64,000 nucleotides of DNA. Source: Baekduia soli. Lineage in GTDB: Bacteria; Actinomycetota; Thermoleophilia; Solirubrobacterales; Solirubrobacteraceae. Position numbers and translations under genes: made by a program. Positions 34,284 through 43,107 of the stretch are shown here, one piece after another. How positions within the stretch are numbered: the first letter of the stretch is position 1; the number at the start of each line of letters is the position of its first letter. Location: the NCBI RefSeq assembly GCF_007970665.1, contig NZ_CP042430.1, positions 4,402,001 to 4,466,000 of the forward strand. The letters run 5' to 3'. The notes under the pieces were generated by a model. The model had not been told where the DNA came from and did not search any database. It worked only from the letters and a program-made list of their open reading frames with translations.

Positions 34284-35502
34284 CCGCCTTCTGGGGCTCC
34301 TCGGCCTCCTCGGACCGGGCCTCATCGCCGCCAACGCCGGCAACGACGCCGGCGGCATCGCCACCTACTCGCAGGTCGGCGCCCGCTACGGCTACGGGCT
34401 GTTGTGGATGATGGTGGTGATCACGGTCTCGCTGGCCGTCGTGCAGTCCATGGCCGCGCGCATGGGCGCGGTGACCGGCAAGGGCCTGGCCGAGCTCATC
34501 CGCGAGAACTACGGCATCCGCTGGTCGGCCTTCGCCACCGCCGCCGTCCTCGTCGCCAACCTGGGCATCTGCGTCTCGGACTTCGTGGGCGTCGGCGCCG
34601 CGCTGGACCTCGCCGGGATCCCCGCGCAGCTCACGGTGCCCGTCGCCGCCGCCGGCATCTGGCTCATCATCGTGCGCGGCTCCTACCGCGCGGCCGAGCG
34701 GATCTTCATCTGGCTCACGATCCCGTTCTTCGCCTACCCGGTCGCCGCGATCCTCGCCCGGCCGAGCTGGGGAGACGTCGGCCATGCGGTCGTCGCCCCC
34801 CACCTGCAGATGAGCAGCGGCTACCTGCTGCTCTTCGTGGCGACCGCGGGCACGACGATCACCCCGTACATGCAGCTCTACCTGCAGTCGGCGACCGCCG
34901 AGCGCGGCGTCCGCGCCGAGGACCTCAAGAAGGAGACCCGCGAGGCCGTCTCGGGCGCCGTCTTCGCCGACCTCGTCGCCGGCTTCATCATCATCGCCAC
35001 CGGCGCCACGCTGTTCACCCACGGCATCCATGGCGTGGACTCCGCCTCCCAGGCCGCCAAGGCCCTGGCCCCGTTCGCCGGCCGGTACGCCGAGGCGCTC
35101 TTCGGCGTCGGCCTGCTCGGCGCGAGCCTGCTGGCGGCCGCGATCCTGCCCATCGCGACGAGCTACGTCGTCAGCGAGGCGCTGGGCTTCGAGAAGGGCC
35201 TGGGACGCCGGCCGCGCGAGGCGCCGGTGTTCGTCGGCGTCATCACCGCGATGATCGCCGTCGCCACCATCGTGGCCGTCGTGCCCGGGATCCCCGTCAT
35301 CGCGCTGCTCATCGGCGTGCAGGTCGTCAACGGCGTGCTGCTGCCCATCAACCTGTTCTTCATCTGGCGCCTGGCGCGCAGCACCCGGCTCATGGGCGAG
35401 CACCGCAACCGCGGCGTCGTCGACCTGATCACCGCCGCGACGGTGCTGTTCACCGGGAGCCTGTCGATCGTCCTCGTCGCGGTCACCGTGCTCGGCCTGT
35501 GA
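34189..35502 (+). CDS. NRAMP-family divalent metal transporter, atypical (NRMT-like)
   Basis: 437 residues, 11 predicted helices. Helix 1 reads LLGPGLIAANAGNDAGGIA: the canonical DPGN metal motif is DAGG, keeping Asp but losing Pro and Asn. Helix 6 reads GTTITPYMQLYLQSA where Mn/Fe transporters have MPHN, so the metal-selecting Met is absent from its normal place. NRAMP-related Mg2+ transporters (NRMT clade) show this loss; Mg2+ transport is inferred and is supported by the MgtE-N/CBS gene 81 bp upstream. The first ~35 residues are Arg-rich and the start may lie further in. Confidence 0.8.
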   Translation: MRARVPPALGRVRSALLGGRPRLRGRASARPDRLLGLLGLLGPGLIAANAGNDAGGIATYSQVGARYGYGLLWMMVVITVSLAVVQSMAARMGAVTGKGLAELIRENYGIRWSAFATAAVLVANLGICVSDFVGVGAALDLAGIPAQLTVPVAAAGIWLIIVRGSYRAAERIFIWLTIPFFAYPVAAILARPSWGDVGHAVVAPHLQMSSGYLLLFVATAGTTITPYMQLYLQSATAERGVRAEDLKKETREAVSGAVFADLVAGFIIIATGATLFTHGIHGVDSASQAAKALAPFAGRYAEALFGVGLLGASLLAAAILPIATSYVVSEALGFEKGLGRRPREAPVFVGVITAMIAVATIVAVVPGIPVIALLIGVQVVNGVLLPINLFFIWRLARSTRLMGEHRNRGVVDLITAATVLFTGSLSIVLVAVTVLGL

Positions 35503-35504
35503 CC

Positions 35505-35665
35505 TCGAGGCGCCCGGGGGCCTCGTCGAGCGTGCCGCGGGCGGGGAGCGGGAGCGTCGCGGTGACGGTCGTCCGTCGCCCGGCCGCGTGTCGATGCGGA
35601 GCGCACCGAGAGCGCGGAACACCCGCACACGGGACCCGTGGGAGTCCACGATGCGCCGGCCTCAC
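35505..35665 (-). pseudogene. C-terminal remnant of a second histidine kinase
   Basis: On the minus strand one frame reads SRVRVFRALGALRIDTRPGD and the next TTVTATLPLPARGTLDEAPG. Together they match the last ATP-binding box of the intact kinase just downstream on the same strand (LGGTLEIDAQPGHGTTVTAT). A frameshift separates the halves and no kinase sequence precedes them up to 35848. The rest of 35666-35848 has no recognisable gene. Confidence 0.6.
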
Positions 35666-35848
35666 GCCGTCGGGAGGCTTGGGCCGACTCGCTGCTGTCC
35701 CGGCCGCCTCGGACCGGCGGCAGGGAGGGGTCGACCCGGCCGGCGAGCGATGGCCCTCGACCGCCCGGTCCCCGAACGGGCCTGGGCCTCTCCTCATCAC
35801 CGCGACCTGCGGGCGGACGTCAGGCGGCGCGCTCATGCGGCGCCGGGC

Positions 35849-37588
35849 TCACCGGATGCGGACGGGAAGCGTTGCGGTGACGGTGGTACCATGGCCCGGC
35901 TGCGCGTCGATCTCGAGCGTTCCCCCGAGAAGCTCGACGCGCTCGCGGATGCCCAGCATCCCGAAGCCGTCGGTCGGGGCGGCGAGGTCGAAGCCGACGC
36001 CGTCGTCGCACACCACGACGGAGATCGCCGTCTCGGTCGCTGAGACGACGACCACGATCCGGCCGCCATTGCCGTGCTTGGCGGCGTTGGTGAGCGACTC
36101 CTGGACGATGCGGTATACGGCGGTCTCCAGCTCGGTGGCGTGATGGGCGGCCAAGCCGTCGTGATCCCGTGCGAGATCGACGGTGACCTCCACGGCCACG
36201 CCCCCGGCACGGATCCGTTCGGCGAGGTCTTCGATGGCGGCCGCGGGCCCGAACTCGTCGAGGGTCGCGGGGCGCAGCTCGGTGATCAGCGTGCGAAGGG
36301 CCACGATCTGGCGGTCGAGCTGCCCGACGACGTCGCCGACGACCTCGACCAGGCGGTCCTCGCCGCCCGGGCGCATGCCGGCCTCCAGCGCCAGCCGCAC
36401 GGCGCCGAGCGCCTGCAGCGTGTCGTCGTGCAGCTCGCGCGCCCAGCGTGCCTTCTCCTGCTCGATGATCGCCAGGCGCTGGCTGCGGCGATCGGCCTCG
36501 ATCGTCTGCGCCGTCGCCACCGCGACCGCGGCGCTGGAGGCGAACGACTCGAGCAGCATCTGGTCCTCGTCGGTGAAGTCCGGTCCGCCTTCGAGGCGGT
36601 CGAGGCAGACCAGGACGCCGTGGCCGCGCCCGTGGAAGACCATCGGCACGACCAGGCCCGCGGACGCCTCGAGCCCCAGGCGGCCGGCGCCGTGGCGCTC
36701 GAACCGCAGGAGGGTGGGTCCCTCCAGCCGCTGGGTCTCCCCGGAGCTCAGCGCGGTCGCAGCCACCGTGCCCGCCACCGGCAGACGTCGCCCCACGATC
36801 CCGGGGGGCAGCTCGCCGGCACCGGCGGCCACCTCGAGCTCGCCGCGATGCTCGAGCTCGATGAGCACCGCACGCGCGCGGGCCAGGGCGCGACCGCGCT
36901 TGGCGATGAGCCGGAGGATCGCGCCGAGGTCCGTGTGGCCACCTACGGCGCGCGTGATCTGGGTCGTGGCGTCCAGCACGGCCACGAGCTGCGCCAGCTC
37001 GTCGCGCTGTGCCTCCGAGGCCGCGATGCGGCGGGCGTGATCGATCGCGACGCCGGCCAGATCGGAGAGCAGGACCAGCGAGCGCTCGTCCTGCTCGCTG
37101 AACTCGGCGGCACCCACCTTGTCGGTCAGGTACAGGTTGCCGAACGGCACGCCCCGCACCCGGACCGGGACGCCCAGGAACGACGTCATCGGCGGATGGC
37201 CGGCAGCAAAGCCGTAGGAACGCGGATGGGCGCCGACCTCGGGCAGGCGCAACGGCCGTGGATCGGCGATCAACTCGCCCAGCACACCGCGGCCGACGGG
37301 CGGGCTGCCGATCCCGTGCCGCTGGGCGTCGTCGAGACCCAGGGTGACGAAGCGCGCCAGCGCGGTGCGGTCCTCGTTCAGGACGCCGAGCGCGGCGTAC
37401 CGCGCGCCGGTCAGCTCCTGGGAGGCGACGAGGACCTGGTGCAGCACCGCACCCAGGTCGAGCTCGTCCAGCACGCTGCACGCGAGCTCGAGGATGCTGT
37501 CGGTCGTGCGATGTGCTGAGGCCGGCCCGGAGACCTGATCGCGTTGACCGCCGTCGCCCCGCGCCGGCATCGGGTGCTGCTCAGGCAT
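35849..37588 (-). CDS. GAF-domain sensor histidine kinase (NarL-type, DevS-like)
   Basis: 579 residues, no membrane helix. Two GAF domains occupy roughly residues 30-185 (ELTGARYAALGVLNEDRTAL) and 205-360, then a HisKA_3 dimer helix with the phospho-His in WARELHDDTLQALGAVRL and an HATPase_c domain (IVQESLTNAAKHGNGGRI, DDGVGFDLAAPTDGFGMLGI, GTTVTATLP). It should phosphorylate a LuxR-type response regulator; none adjoins it, so it is an orphan here. I prefer MPEQHPMPARGD as start over an ATG 23 codons earlier. Confidence 0.85.
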   Translation of the reverse strand: MPEQHPMPARGDGGQRDQVSGPASAHRTTDSILELACSVLDELDLGAVLHQVLVASQELTGARYAALGVLNEDRTALARFVTLGLDDAQRHGIGSPPVGRGVLGELIADPRPLRLPEVGAHPRSYGFAAGHPPMTSFLGVPVRVRGVPFGNLYLTDKVGAAEFSEQDERSLVLLSDLAGVAIDHARRIAASEAQRDELAQLVAVLDATTQITRAVGGHTDLGAILRLIAKRGRALARARAVLIELEHRGELEVAAGAGELPPGIVGRRLPVAGTVAATALSSGETQRLEGPTLLRFERHGAGRLGLEASAGLVVPMVFHGRGHGVLVCLDRLEGGPDFTDEDQMLLESFASSAAVAVATAQTIEADRRSQRLAIIEQEKARWARELHDDTLQALGAVRLALEAGMRPGGEDRLVEVVGDVVGQLDRQIVALRTLITELRPATLDEFGPAAAIEDLAERIRAGGVAVEVTVDLARDHDGLAAHHATELETAVYRIVQESLTNAAKHGNGGRIVVVVSATETAISVVVCDDGVGFDLAAPTDGFGMLGIRERVELLGGTLEIDAQPGHGTTVTATLPVRIR

Positions 37589-37896
37589 GAACCTCGCTCT
37601 CGGTGCCCATCTCCATCTCGATGAGCCCAGCCCGCGTCGCATGTCCCCGGACGGCACCCATCAGCCGTCCGCCCCGCCGCCCCGAACGGGACGCCGACGC
37701 CGTTCAGACGCTAACACCGGTCCGCAGACGAACGCAAGATGCGACGAGCACCGACGGCCGAAGAGGGCACCGGCCGATCGCAACGCGACGCCCGGACTCG
37801 CCGGACGGGCGTGGCACCGGACTCCGCACTCTTCCGCACCACCGACCGGCAATCCGCCCGGATGACCACGGATCCCCCTCCGCCTACGGTCGACGG
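37589..37896. other. divergent intergenic region, no gene
   Basis: About 308 bp between the kinase start and the small gene at 37897. Open frames here lack coding character. No convincing promoter or operator is visible beyond generic sequence. Confidence 0.35.
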
Positions 37897-38154
37897 GTGG
37901 CCGTCCGCCCCCCCTCACACGAACGCTCTCCCCGTCATCGCCCGGTCCTGCCGGTGCCGGGCGGCGGCTACGTCACCGACGGGGTCCGCCTGTTCCGGGT
38001 CGTCACCCCGCTCGCCCCCGAACTCGGCATCCACAGCGCCGTCCTCGAAGACTGCGCCACCCTGCGGTGGCGGACCTATGAGGGAAGCGAGCTCCATCGC
38101 CTGCGGCTGCGCACCGTCCGTCCTCAGCAGGCGGCGACCGAGCCGGGGTCCTAG
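37897..38154 (+). CDS. small conserved-looking hypothetical protein
   Basis: 85 residues from a GTG. VPGGGYVTDGVRLFRVVTPL followed by VLEDCATLRWRTYEGSELHR looks like a small beta-rich protein that I recall as an unnamed actinobacterial family; the function is unknown. The upstream part of the open frame (37603-37896) is Pro/Arg-rich and probably not translated. Confidence 0.5.
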   Translation: MAVRPPSHERSPRHRPVLPVPGGGYVTDGVRLFRVVTPLAPELGIHSAVLEDCATLRWRTYEGSELHRLRLRTVRPQQAATEPGS

Positions 38155-38345
38155 CCACCGCGCGGCCCGCGCCCTCTGCCGTGCCTGCGTCAGCGCGCAG
38201 TTGACGCAAGTCCACAGGCCGTCTGCGGGCCGTGCTCTGCCCGTTCTCATGCAGCTCGCGGCCGGCTGGCGGCCTGACCGTCACCGCGCGGCGCCGAGGG
38301 GTCGCGCGGCCGGCGGGCTGCGGGCGGGCGCCGTCGGCTTCCTGG

Positions 38346-38897
38346 TCATGGGCGCGCTGCCGGCGGCGGCGCCGGCCCGTGGCGCACCACGCCGAGCTCG
38401 CGCTCGACGGCGGCGAGGCGCTCGGCCTCCACGCGCGGCCCGTCGGGCGGAGGCGGCAGCCACGGCCAGCGGGCCGGCTCGGCGAGCGCGCGGATGTAGT
38501 CATCGATCCCGGCCGGCGTCGAGATGAACACCACGTGCGCCGTGTCGGACTCGACGCGGAACGTGTGGGGCGTGCCGGCCGCCGCGAACACCGCGGTGCC
38601 GGGACCGCAGCGGCGAGCGCGCTGCTGCAGCCACGCCGGGCGGCCGGCGGTGTCGGTCGCCAGCTCTGGCTCGACGATCCAGGCCGTGAGCTCGCCGTCG
38701 AGGACGTAGGCGGTCTCGTCCTGCGGGTGGGAGTGCAGCGGCGGGGCCGCGCCGTGCGGCAGCACAGCCTCCCACAGCGCGAGCCGGCCGCCGGTGTGCT
38801 CGCCGTCGAGCTTGGGCCGGGCGAGCGTCCCGAGGAACCAGAGCGGCGCGCCGCCGTGGGTCACGACGCCCGCCGGCGAGGGCGCGGTCGCGGTCAT
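38346..38897 (-). CDS. cupin-domain protein (quercetinase-like barrel)
   Basis: 183 residues. LPHGAAPPLHSHPQDETAYV and LDGELTAWI make the first cupin motif with two His and a Glu, and GTAVFAAAGTPHTFRV the second with its His, so a metal site is complete. It resembles small dioxygenase-like cupins. Its ATG overlaps the TGA of the upstream cupin (ATGA); the two should be co-translated. A LAL regulator on the same strand lies upstream. Confidence 0.72.
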   Translation of the reverse strand: MTATAPSPAGVVTHGGAPLWFLGTLARPKLDGEHTGGRLALWEAVLPHGAAPPLHSHPQDETAYVLDGELTAWIVEPELATDTAGRPAWLQQRARRCGPGTAVFAAAGTPHTFRVESDTAHVVFISTPAGIDDYIRALAEPARWPWLPPPPDGPRVEAERLAAVERELGVVRHGPAPPPAARP

Positions 38898-39274
38898 GCG
38901 CCCGCCGCCAGCCGGAAGCCCTCGGGGCGCTCGTATGCGCCGCTCGGCGCGCAGCCGATCGCGAGGATCCGCACGCCGTCGGGGCCCGGGTCGAGCCGGC
39001 GGCGGCTGCGCGGGCCGACGCGCAGCAGGTCGCCCGGGCCGACCGGCACGCGCTCGCCGTCGACCGTGAACTTCGCCGAGCCACCCAGGACGGCGTAGAC
39101 CTCCTCCTGGCCGTCGGCCGCATGGTCGTGCTCGGGGTAGCCGTCGAAGCCCGCCGGGAAGTCGAGCACCTGCAGGCCGAACGACTCGACCCCGAGCTCC
39201 GCGGCGGCGAGCTTCACGGCCCCGCCGTGGATCGACGCCAGCTCCTCTGTGCGCCGCAGCGCATACCCGTCCAT
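38894..39274 (-). CDS. cupin-domain protein
   Basis: 126 residues, starting MDGYALRRTEELASIHGGAV behind a perfect AGGAGG ribosome site. FPAGFDGYPEHDHAADGQEE and VYAVLGGSAKFTVDGE give the first motif with His, His and Glu; VGPRSRRRLDPG replaces the His of the second motif. It probably binds a small molecule. Coupled to the downstream cupin gene by a 4-bp overlap, and preceded by the LAL-type regulator. Confidence 0.72.
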   Translation of the reverse strand: MDGYALRRTEELASIHGGAVKLAAAELGVESFGLQVLDFPAGFDGYPEHDHAADGQEEVYAVLGGSAKFTVDGERVPVGPGDLLRVGPRSRRRLDPGPDGVRILAIGCAPSGAYERPEGFRLAAGA

Positions 39275-39370
39275 CGCCGTCCTCCTGTTCGTTGCCGGAC
39301 GGCCCGACGGTACGGCGGGACCGCGGGCCGCGGCATCGGCCAGGCGGCCCATCTTGGCGCGGACGCAGGC

Positions 39371-41950
39371 CTATCTTGGCGCGAGCAGGCCCCGCTCGCG
39401 GGCCTGCTGCACCGCGTCGCGGCGATCGACCGTGCCGAGCTTGCCCAGGATCGCCGCCACGTGGTGAGCCGCGGTGCGCTCGGAGATGTGCAGCGCCGCC
39501 GCGATCCCGGGATTCGTCGATCCCGTCGCCAGCTGCTCGAGGACCTCCTGCTCGCGGCGGGTCAGCCCGGCCGGATGGGCACGCGTCGACGGCCGCGGGC
39601 CGCGGGGGACTCGGGACCCCAGCGCGGCGCGCTCCCGCCCGAACGCGCGCGCGGCGGCGTCCGCACCCAGCCGATGCAGCAGCCCGACGGCCTCGCGCGC
39701 CGCGCGGTCGTCGCCCGGCAGCGCCGCCAGCGCCGCCTCGTAGGGCGCCGACGCCCTGCGCCACGCCGCGACCGCGCGCCGCCAGTCACCGGCCAGCTCG
39801 AGCGCGACGGCGTCCGGGGCGCCGCCGGGCACCTCGGACGCCATCCCGAGCCGCGCCGCCCACAGGGCAAGGTCGCCCGCCGGCCGCGCGAACCACCGCG
39901 CGGCGGGCGCCGCCCGGGCGGCGGCGAGGAGGCGCCGCGCCGCGTCGTGGTCGCCCTCGATCCATGCGGCCTCGATCCGGAGCGCCTGAATCGCCACGTG
40001 GCGCGAGCCTTCGGAGACGTCGCGCAGGTCCTGCCAGGCATGGTCGAGCCGCTCTCGCGCGCCGAGCTCGCCGCGGCGTACGGCCACGATCGCGACCATC
40101 GCGCGGGCCATGGGGACCTCGGCGGCCAGGGCGCGGTCGGGCAGCGTCGCGATGGCGAGCGCCTCGTCCCAGCGGCCCCGGTCGAGCAGACTGCGCGCGC
40201 GGTAGAGCTCGACGACGTTGCGCGGGATCGTCGCCTGGTGCTCGTCGAGGACGGCGGCCGCCTCCCGGGTGGCGTCGTCGACGAGCGCGTGCTGCCGCAG
40301 CATGACGGCGACGTACACGCGGTTGACGCAGCAGCGCACCGTCGGGATCGGTAGCCCCGCGGCACGGGCGTCGCGCAGCGCGGCGACCAGCGCGGCCCCG
40401 GCGGCGGGGTCGCCGAGGTGCCCGCGCGCGAGGCCGAGGCTGACCTCGAGATCGATCCGGGTGGCCTCGAGCCCGGCAGCCGTCGCGGCGGCAAGGGCCC
40501 GCGATCCCTCCGTGAGCGCGGCGGCCGGATCGAAGGCGGTGGCCAGCATCCGGATGTGGGTGGCGTGCGCGCGGCCGAGCGCCGCCCGATCCGGCGTCTG
40601 CTCGAGCACGGCGACGGCGTGCTCGGCCGCCGCCCGTGCCTCGGTCACACGGTCCAGCGACCACAGCGGCCCGGCCAGGGCGACGAGCGCGCGCCCCTCG
40701 CGCACCGGGTCGCCCAGGCGCCGTGCGAGCGCCACGGCCTCCTCGGCGGGAGCAAGCGGCTCGTCGAGCTCGGCACTCGCGAAGTTCGCCGTGCGCGACG
40801 CTTGCAGCAGCAGCTCAAAACGATCGGGGTCGCTCAGCGAACGTCCGAGGCGCAGGGCGCGCTGGGCCTGCAGGCCGGCCTCCCGCAGCGCGCTCACGCG
40901 CTCGGCCTCGTCGGCCGCGATCACCGCATGCCGGCAGGCCGCGTCGACCATGCCCGCCAGCTCGGCGTGGTGGGCGAGCCGCGCGTGGTCGTCCGTCTCC
41001 GGCATGCCCTCGAGCGCCGCCACGACCCGCCCGTGCAACTCGGTGCGCCGGTGGGCCGGGATCGAGCTCTCGATCGCGGCGCGCACGAGCTCGTGGCGGA
41101 AGCCGAGGGTCGCGCCGTCGTGGACCAGCACGCCGCGCGCCAGAGCCTCGCCCAGGCCCGCTCCGCTGCCCGGCGCGACCGCTTCGAGCGTCCCGGGTGC
41201 GACGCGCTGGCCGATCACCGCGGCGGCCTCGACGACGTCGCGTGCCCGGCCGCTGAGCCGGCCGGCACGAGCCAGCGTGGCGTCGCGGACGGAGGCGGGC
41301 ATCTCCTCGCCCGCGGCGATCACCTCGGTGACGAGGAACGGGTTGCCGCCGGTGATCCTCGCGAGCCGTACGGGATCGATCCCCGCCGGTGCGGCGAGCG
41401 CCCGGACGGCCGTCTCGCTGAGCGGCCCCAGCCGCATCCGTCGCACGGCGGGGGCGGTGACGAGGTCGCCGAGCAGCTGCTCGAGCTGGGGGTTGGCGCC
41501 GACCTCGTCATCGCGGTAGGTCACGATGACGGCGACCCGGCTGTGCTCGACGCGCCGCGCCAGCAGCCGCACCACGTCGAGCGTCGTCGGGTCGGCCCAG
41601 TGGGCGTCCTCGATCACGGCGACCACGGGCGCCACGCGGGCCAGCGCCCCGAGCAGCGCGGAGGTCAGCCGCAGCCGATCCTGGGTCTCCAGCGCGAGGA
41701 GGTCGAACCCGCCGGACGCCTCGGCCAGCTCGCGCAGCGGGGCCAGCGGGATGGGCACCGACAGCGGCTCGCACGCGCCGACGAGCGCGCGCACGCCGCC
41801 GGCGCGGGCGCCGAGCACTCGGACCAGCGACGTCTTGCCGATGCCCGCCTCGCCGCCGACGAGGACGAGGCGCCCCCGGTCGCGGTCAAGGTCGGCGACG
41901 ACCGCGTCGAGCGCCGCCAGCTCATCCGCACGCTCGAGCAGCCCGCTCAT
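39371..41950 (-). CDS. LAL-type LuxR transcriptional regulator
   Basis: 859 residues. An N-terminal AAA/NB-ARC-like ATPase has Walker A GGEAGIGKTSLVRV near residue 33 and Walker B VVAVIEDAHWAD. A long TPR-like helical middle follows. The last 65 residues are a LuxR helix-turn-helix (LTRREQEVLEQLATGSTNPG, IAAALHISERTAAHHVAAIL). These regulators respond to inducers through the ATPase/TPR part. The two coupled cupin genes 97 bp downstream on the same strand are likely targets or co-transcribed partners. The start MSGLLERADELAAL is chosen by the family pattern. Confidence 0.85.
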   Translation of the reverse strand: MSGLLERADELAALDAVVADLDRDRGRLVLVGGEAGIGKTSLVRVLGARAGGVRALVGACEPLSVPIPLAPLRELAEASGGFDLLALETQDRLRLTSALLGALARVAPVVAVIEDAHWADPTTLDVVRLLARRVEHSRVAVIVTYRDDEVGANPQLEQLLGDLVTAPAVRRMRLGPLSETAVRALAAPAGIDPVRLARITGGNPFLVTEVIAAGEEMPASVRDATLARAGRLSGRARDVVEAAAVIGQRVAPGTLEAVAPGSGAGLGEALARGVLVHDGATLGFRHELVRAAIESSIPAHRRTELHGRVVAALEGMPETDDHARLAHHAELAGMVDAACRHAVIAADEAERVSALREAGLQAQRALRLGRSLSDPDRFELLLQASRTANFASAELDEPLAPAEEAVALARRLGDPVREGRALVALAGPLWSLDRVTEARAAAEHAVAVLEQTPDRAALGRAHATHIRMLATAFDPAAALTEGSRALAAATAAGLEATRIDLEVSLGLARGHLGDPAAGAALVAALRDARAAGLPIPTVRCCVNRVYVAVMLRQHALVDDATREAAAVLDEHQATIPRNVVELYRARSLLDRGRWDEALAIATLPDRALAAEVPMARAMVAIVAVRRGELGARERLDHAWQDLRDVSEGSRHVAIQALRIEAAWIEGDHDAARRLLAAARAAPAARWFARPAGDLALWAARLGMASEVPGGAPDAVALELAGDWRRAVAAWRRASAPYEAALAALPGDDRAAREAVGLLHRLGADAAARAFGRERAALGSRVPRGPRPSTRAHPAGLTRREQEVLEQLATGSTNPGIAAALHISERTAAHHVAAILGKLGTVDRRDAVQQARERGLLAPR

Positions 41951-42163
41951 CGGTGCAGAGCATCCCACGAGCCGCCGCGAGGTTGGCGGCGTTCGCCGGA
42001 CATCCCGACGACGCTGCGCCCTCGGCGCGCGATGGCCAGGATCGCCGAGCGCGTCTGCGCGGTCGGACCCGGCCACTGGCAAGCGGTGCTCGCTCGACAC
42101 CGGCCCGCTCGATGCGCCGCCCGAGGAACGAGAACGAGCCTGATCGCCAGGCTCGCTCTCCAG

Positions 42164-42237
42164 TCGGGGCGGCCGGATTTGAACCGGCGACCCCCTGCTC
42201 CCAAAGCAGGTGCGCTACCAGGCTGCGCCACGCCCCG
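42164..42237 (-). tRNA. tRNA-Pro (anticodon TGG)
   Basis: A 74-nt cloverleaf on the minus strand: acceptor CGGGGCG/CGCCCCG with discriminator A, D-arm GGCGCAGCCTGGTAGCGC, anticodon stem CCTGC/GCAGG with loop TTTGGGA, and T-loop TTCAAAT. A TAGACT hexamer at 42252-42257 upstream may be its -10. Confidence 0.95.
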
Positions 42238-42495
42238 TCTGCGTGCGGAGTCTAGTCGCCGCCCCCGGACGGTCCGGCGGCTGACGGTGCCTCGGCCACA
42301 CCGTCCCGGACTTGAGCCCGATGGACAGGGATGAGGACCTTTGGTGCGTCAGGTCCCGAACGCTGAGTAGAACACCCGTCCATTCGTGCCCATCCGGTGT
42401 TTGCCCGGCCGATCACCGGTTGGAGGCCACCGGCCACCCGGACCGGACAGCCTCGCTCCTGCGTCGTCCTCCCCCACCCTCGCCTGAGCGTCCCC

Positions 42496-43086
42496 ATGAG
42501 CCGAATCCGCCTCGTCCTTCCCGCGATCTTCGCCACGGCCGCCCTGAGCGCGCCGGCCGCGGCGGCACCGACCGGCCCGGCGGCCACGCCGTTCTGCCGC
42601 GGCGCCAACGCGATGCCCACCGCGAGCGACAGCGCGCTCATGCGCTCGGCCACGCTGTGCCTGCTCAACCGCCAGCGCGCGCGCTTCGGCCTCCCGCGGC
42701 TGCACGCCCAGCGCTCGCTGACCCATGCGGCCCGGACCTACGCCGTCGCGATGGTCCGCCAGAGCTTCTTCGCCCACGTGTCGCCCAACGGCTCGACCAT
42801 GGCCCAGCGCATCAAGCGCACCCGCTACCTGCACGGCGTGCGGGGCTGGGTCATCGGCGAGAACCTCGCGTGGGGCACCGGCAGCGCCGCGACGCCCGCC
42901 GAGATCGTCGACGCGTGGATGCACTCCCCGCCGCACCGCCGCAACATCCTGGACCCGAGCTTCCGCGAGATCGGCATCGGCGTCGCCCAGGGGGCGCCGA
43001 GCCGGGTCTTCGCCGCCGGCCGCGCAGGCACCTACGCGACCGAGTTCGGCCGCCGCGGCCTCCAGCACGCGCCGCGCAGGCGCTAG
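42496..43086 (+). CDS. secreted CAP/SCP-domain protein (YkwD-like)
   Basis: 196 residues with a signal peptide (MSRIRLVLPAIFATAALSAP). CLLNRQRARFGLPRLHAQRS opens the CAP fold; SFFAHVSPNGSTMAQRI and IGENLAWGTG, then AWMHSPPHRRNILDP, contain the paired His and Glu of the conserved cleft. Bacterial YkwD-type proteins are exported and often linked to the cell wall or spores; their activity is unsettled. A long upstream region (42238-42495) holds no gene that I can support and no riboswitch that I recognise. Confidence 0.85.
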   Translation: MSRIRLVLPAIFATAALSAPAAAAPTGPAATPFCRGANAMPTASDSALMRSATLCLLNRQRARFGLPRLHAQRSLTHAARTYAVAMVRQSFFAHVSPNGSTMAQRIKRTRYLHGVRGWVIGENLAWGTGSAATPAEIVDAWMHSPPHRRNILDPSFREIGIGVAQGAPSRVFAAGRAGTYATEFGRRGLQHAPRRR

Positions 43087-43107
43087 CGCGGGATATCGTC
43101 GGCCGCC

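Noticed and set aside
42238-42495. Possible riboswitch ahead of the CAP-domain gene
   Set aside because: The 258-bp leader is long, but I could not find the conserved core of c-di-AMP, cobalamin or other riboswitches in it.
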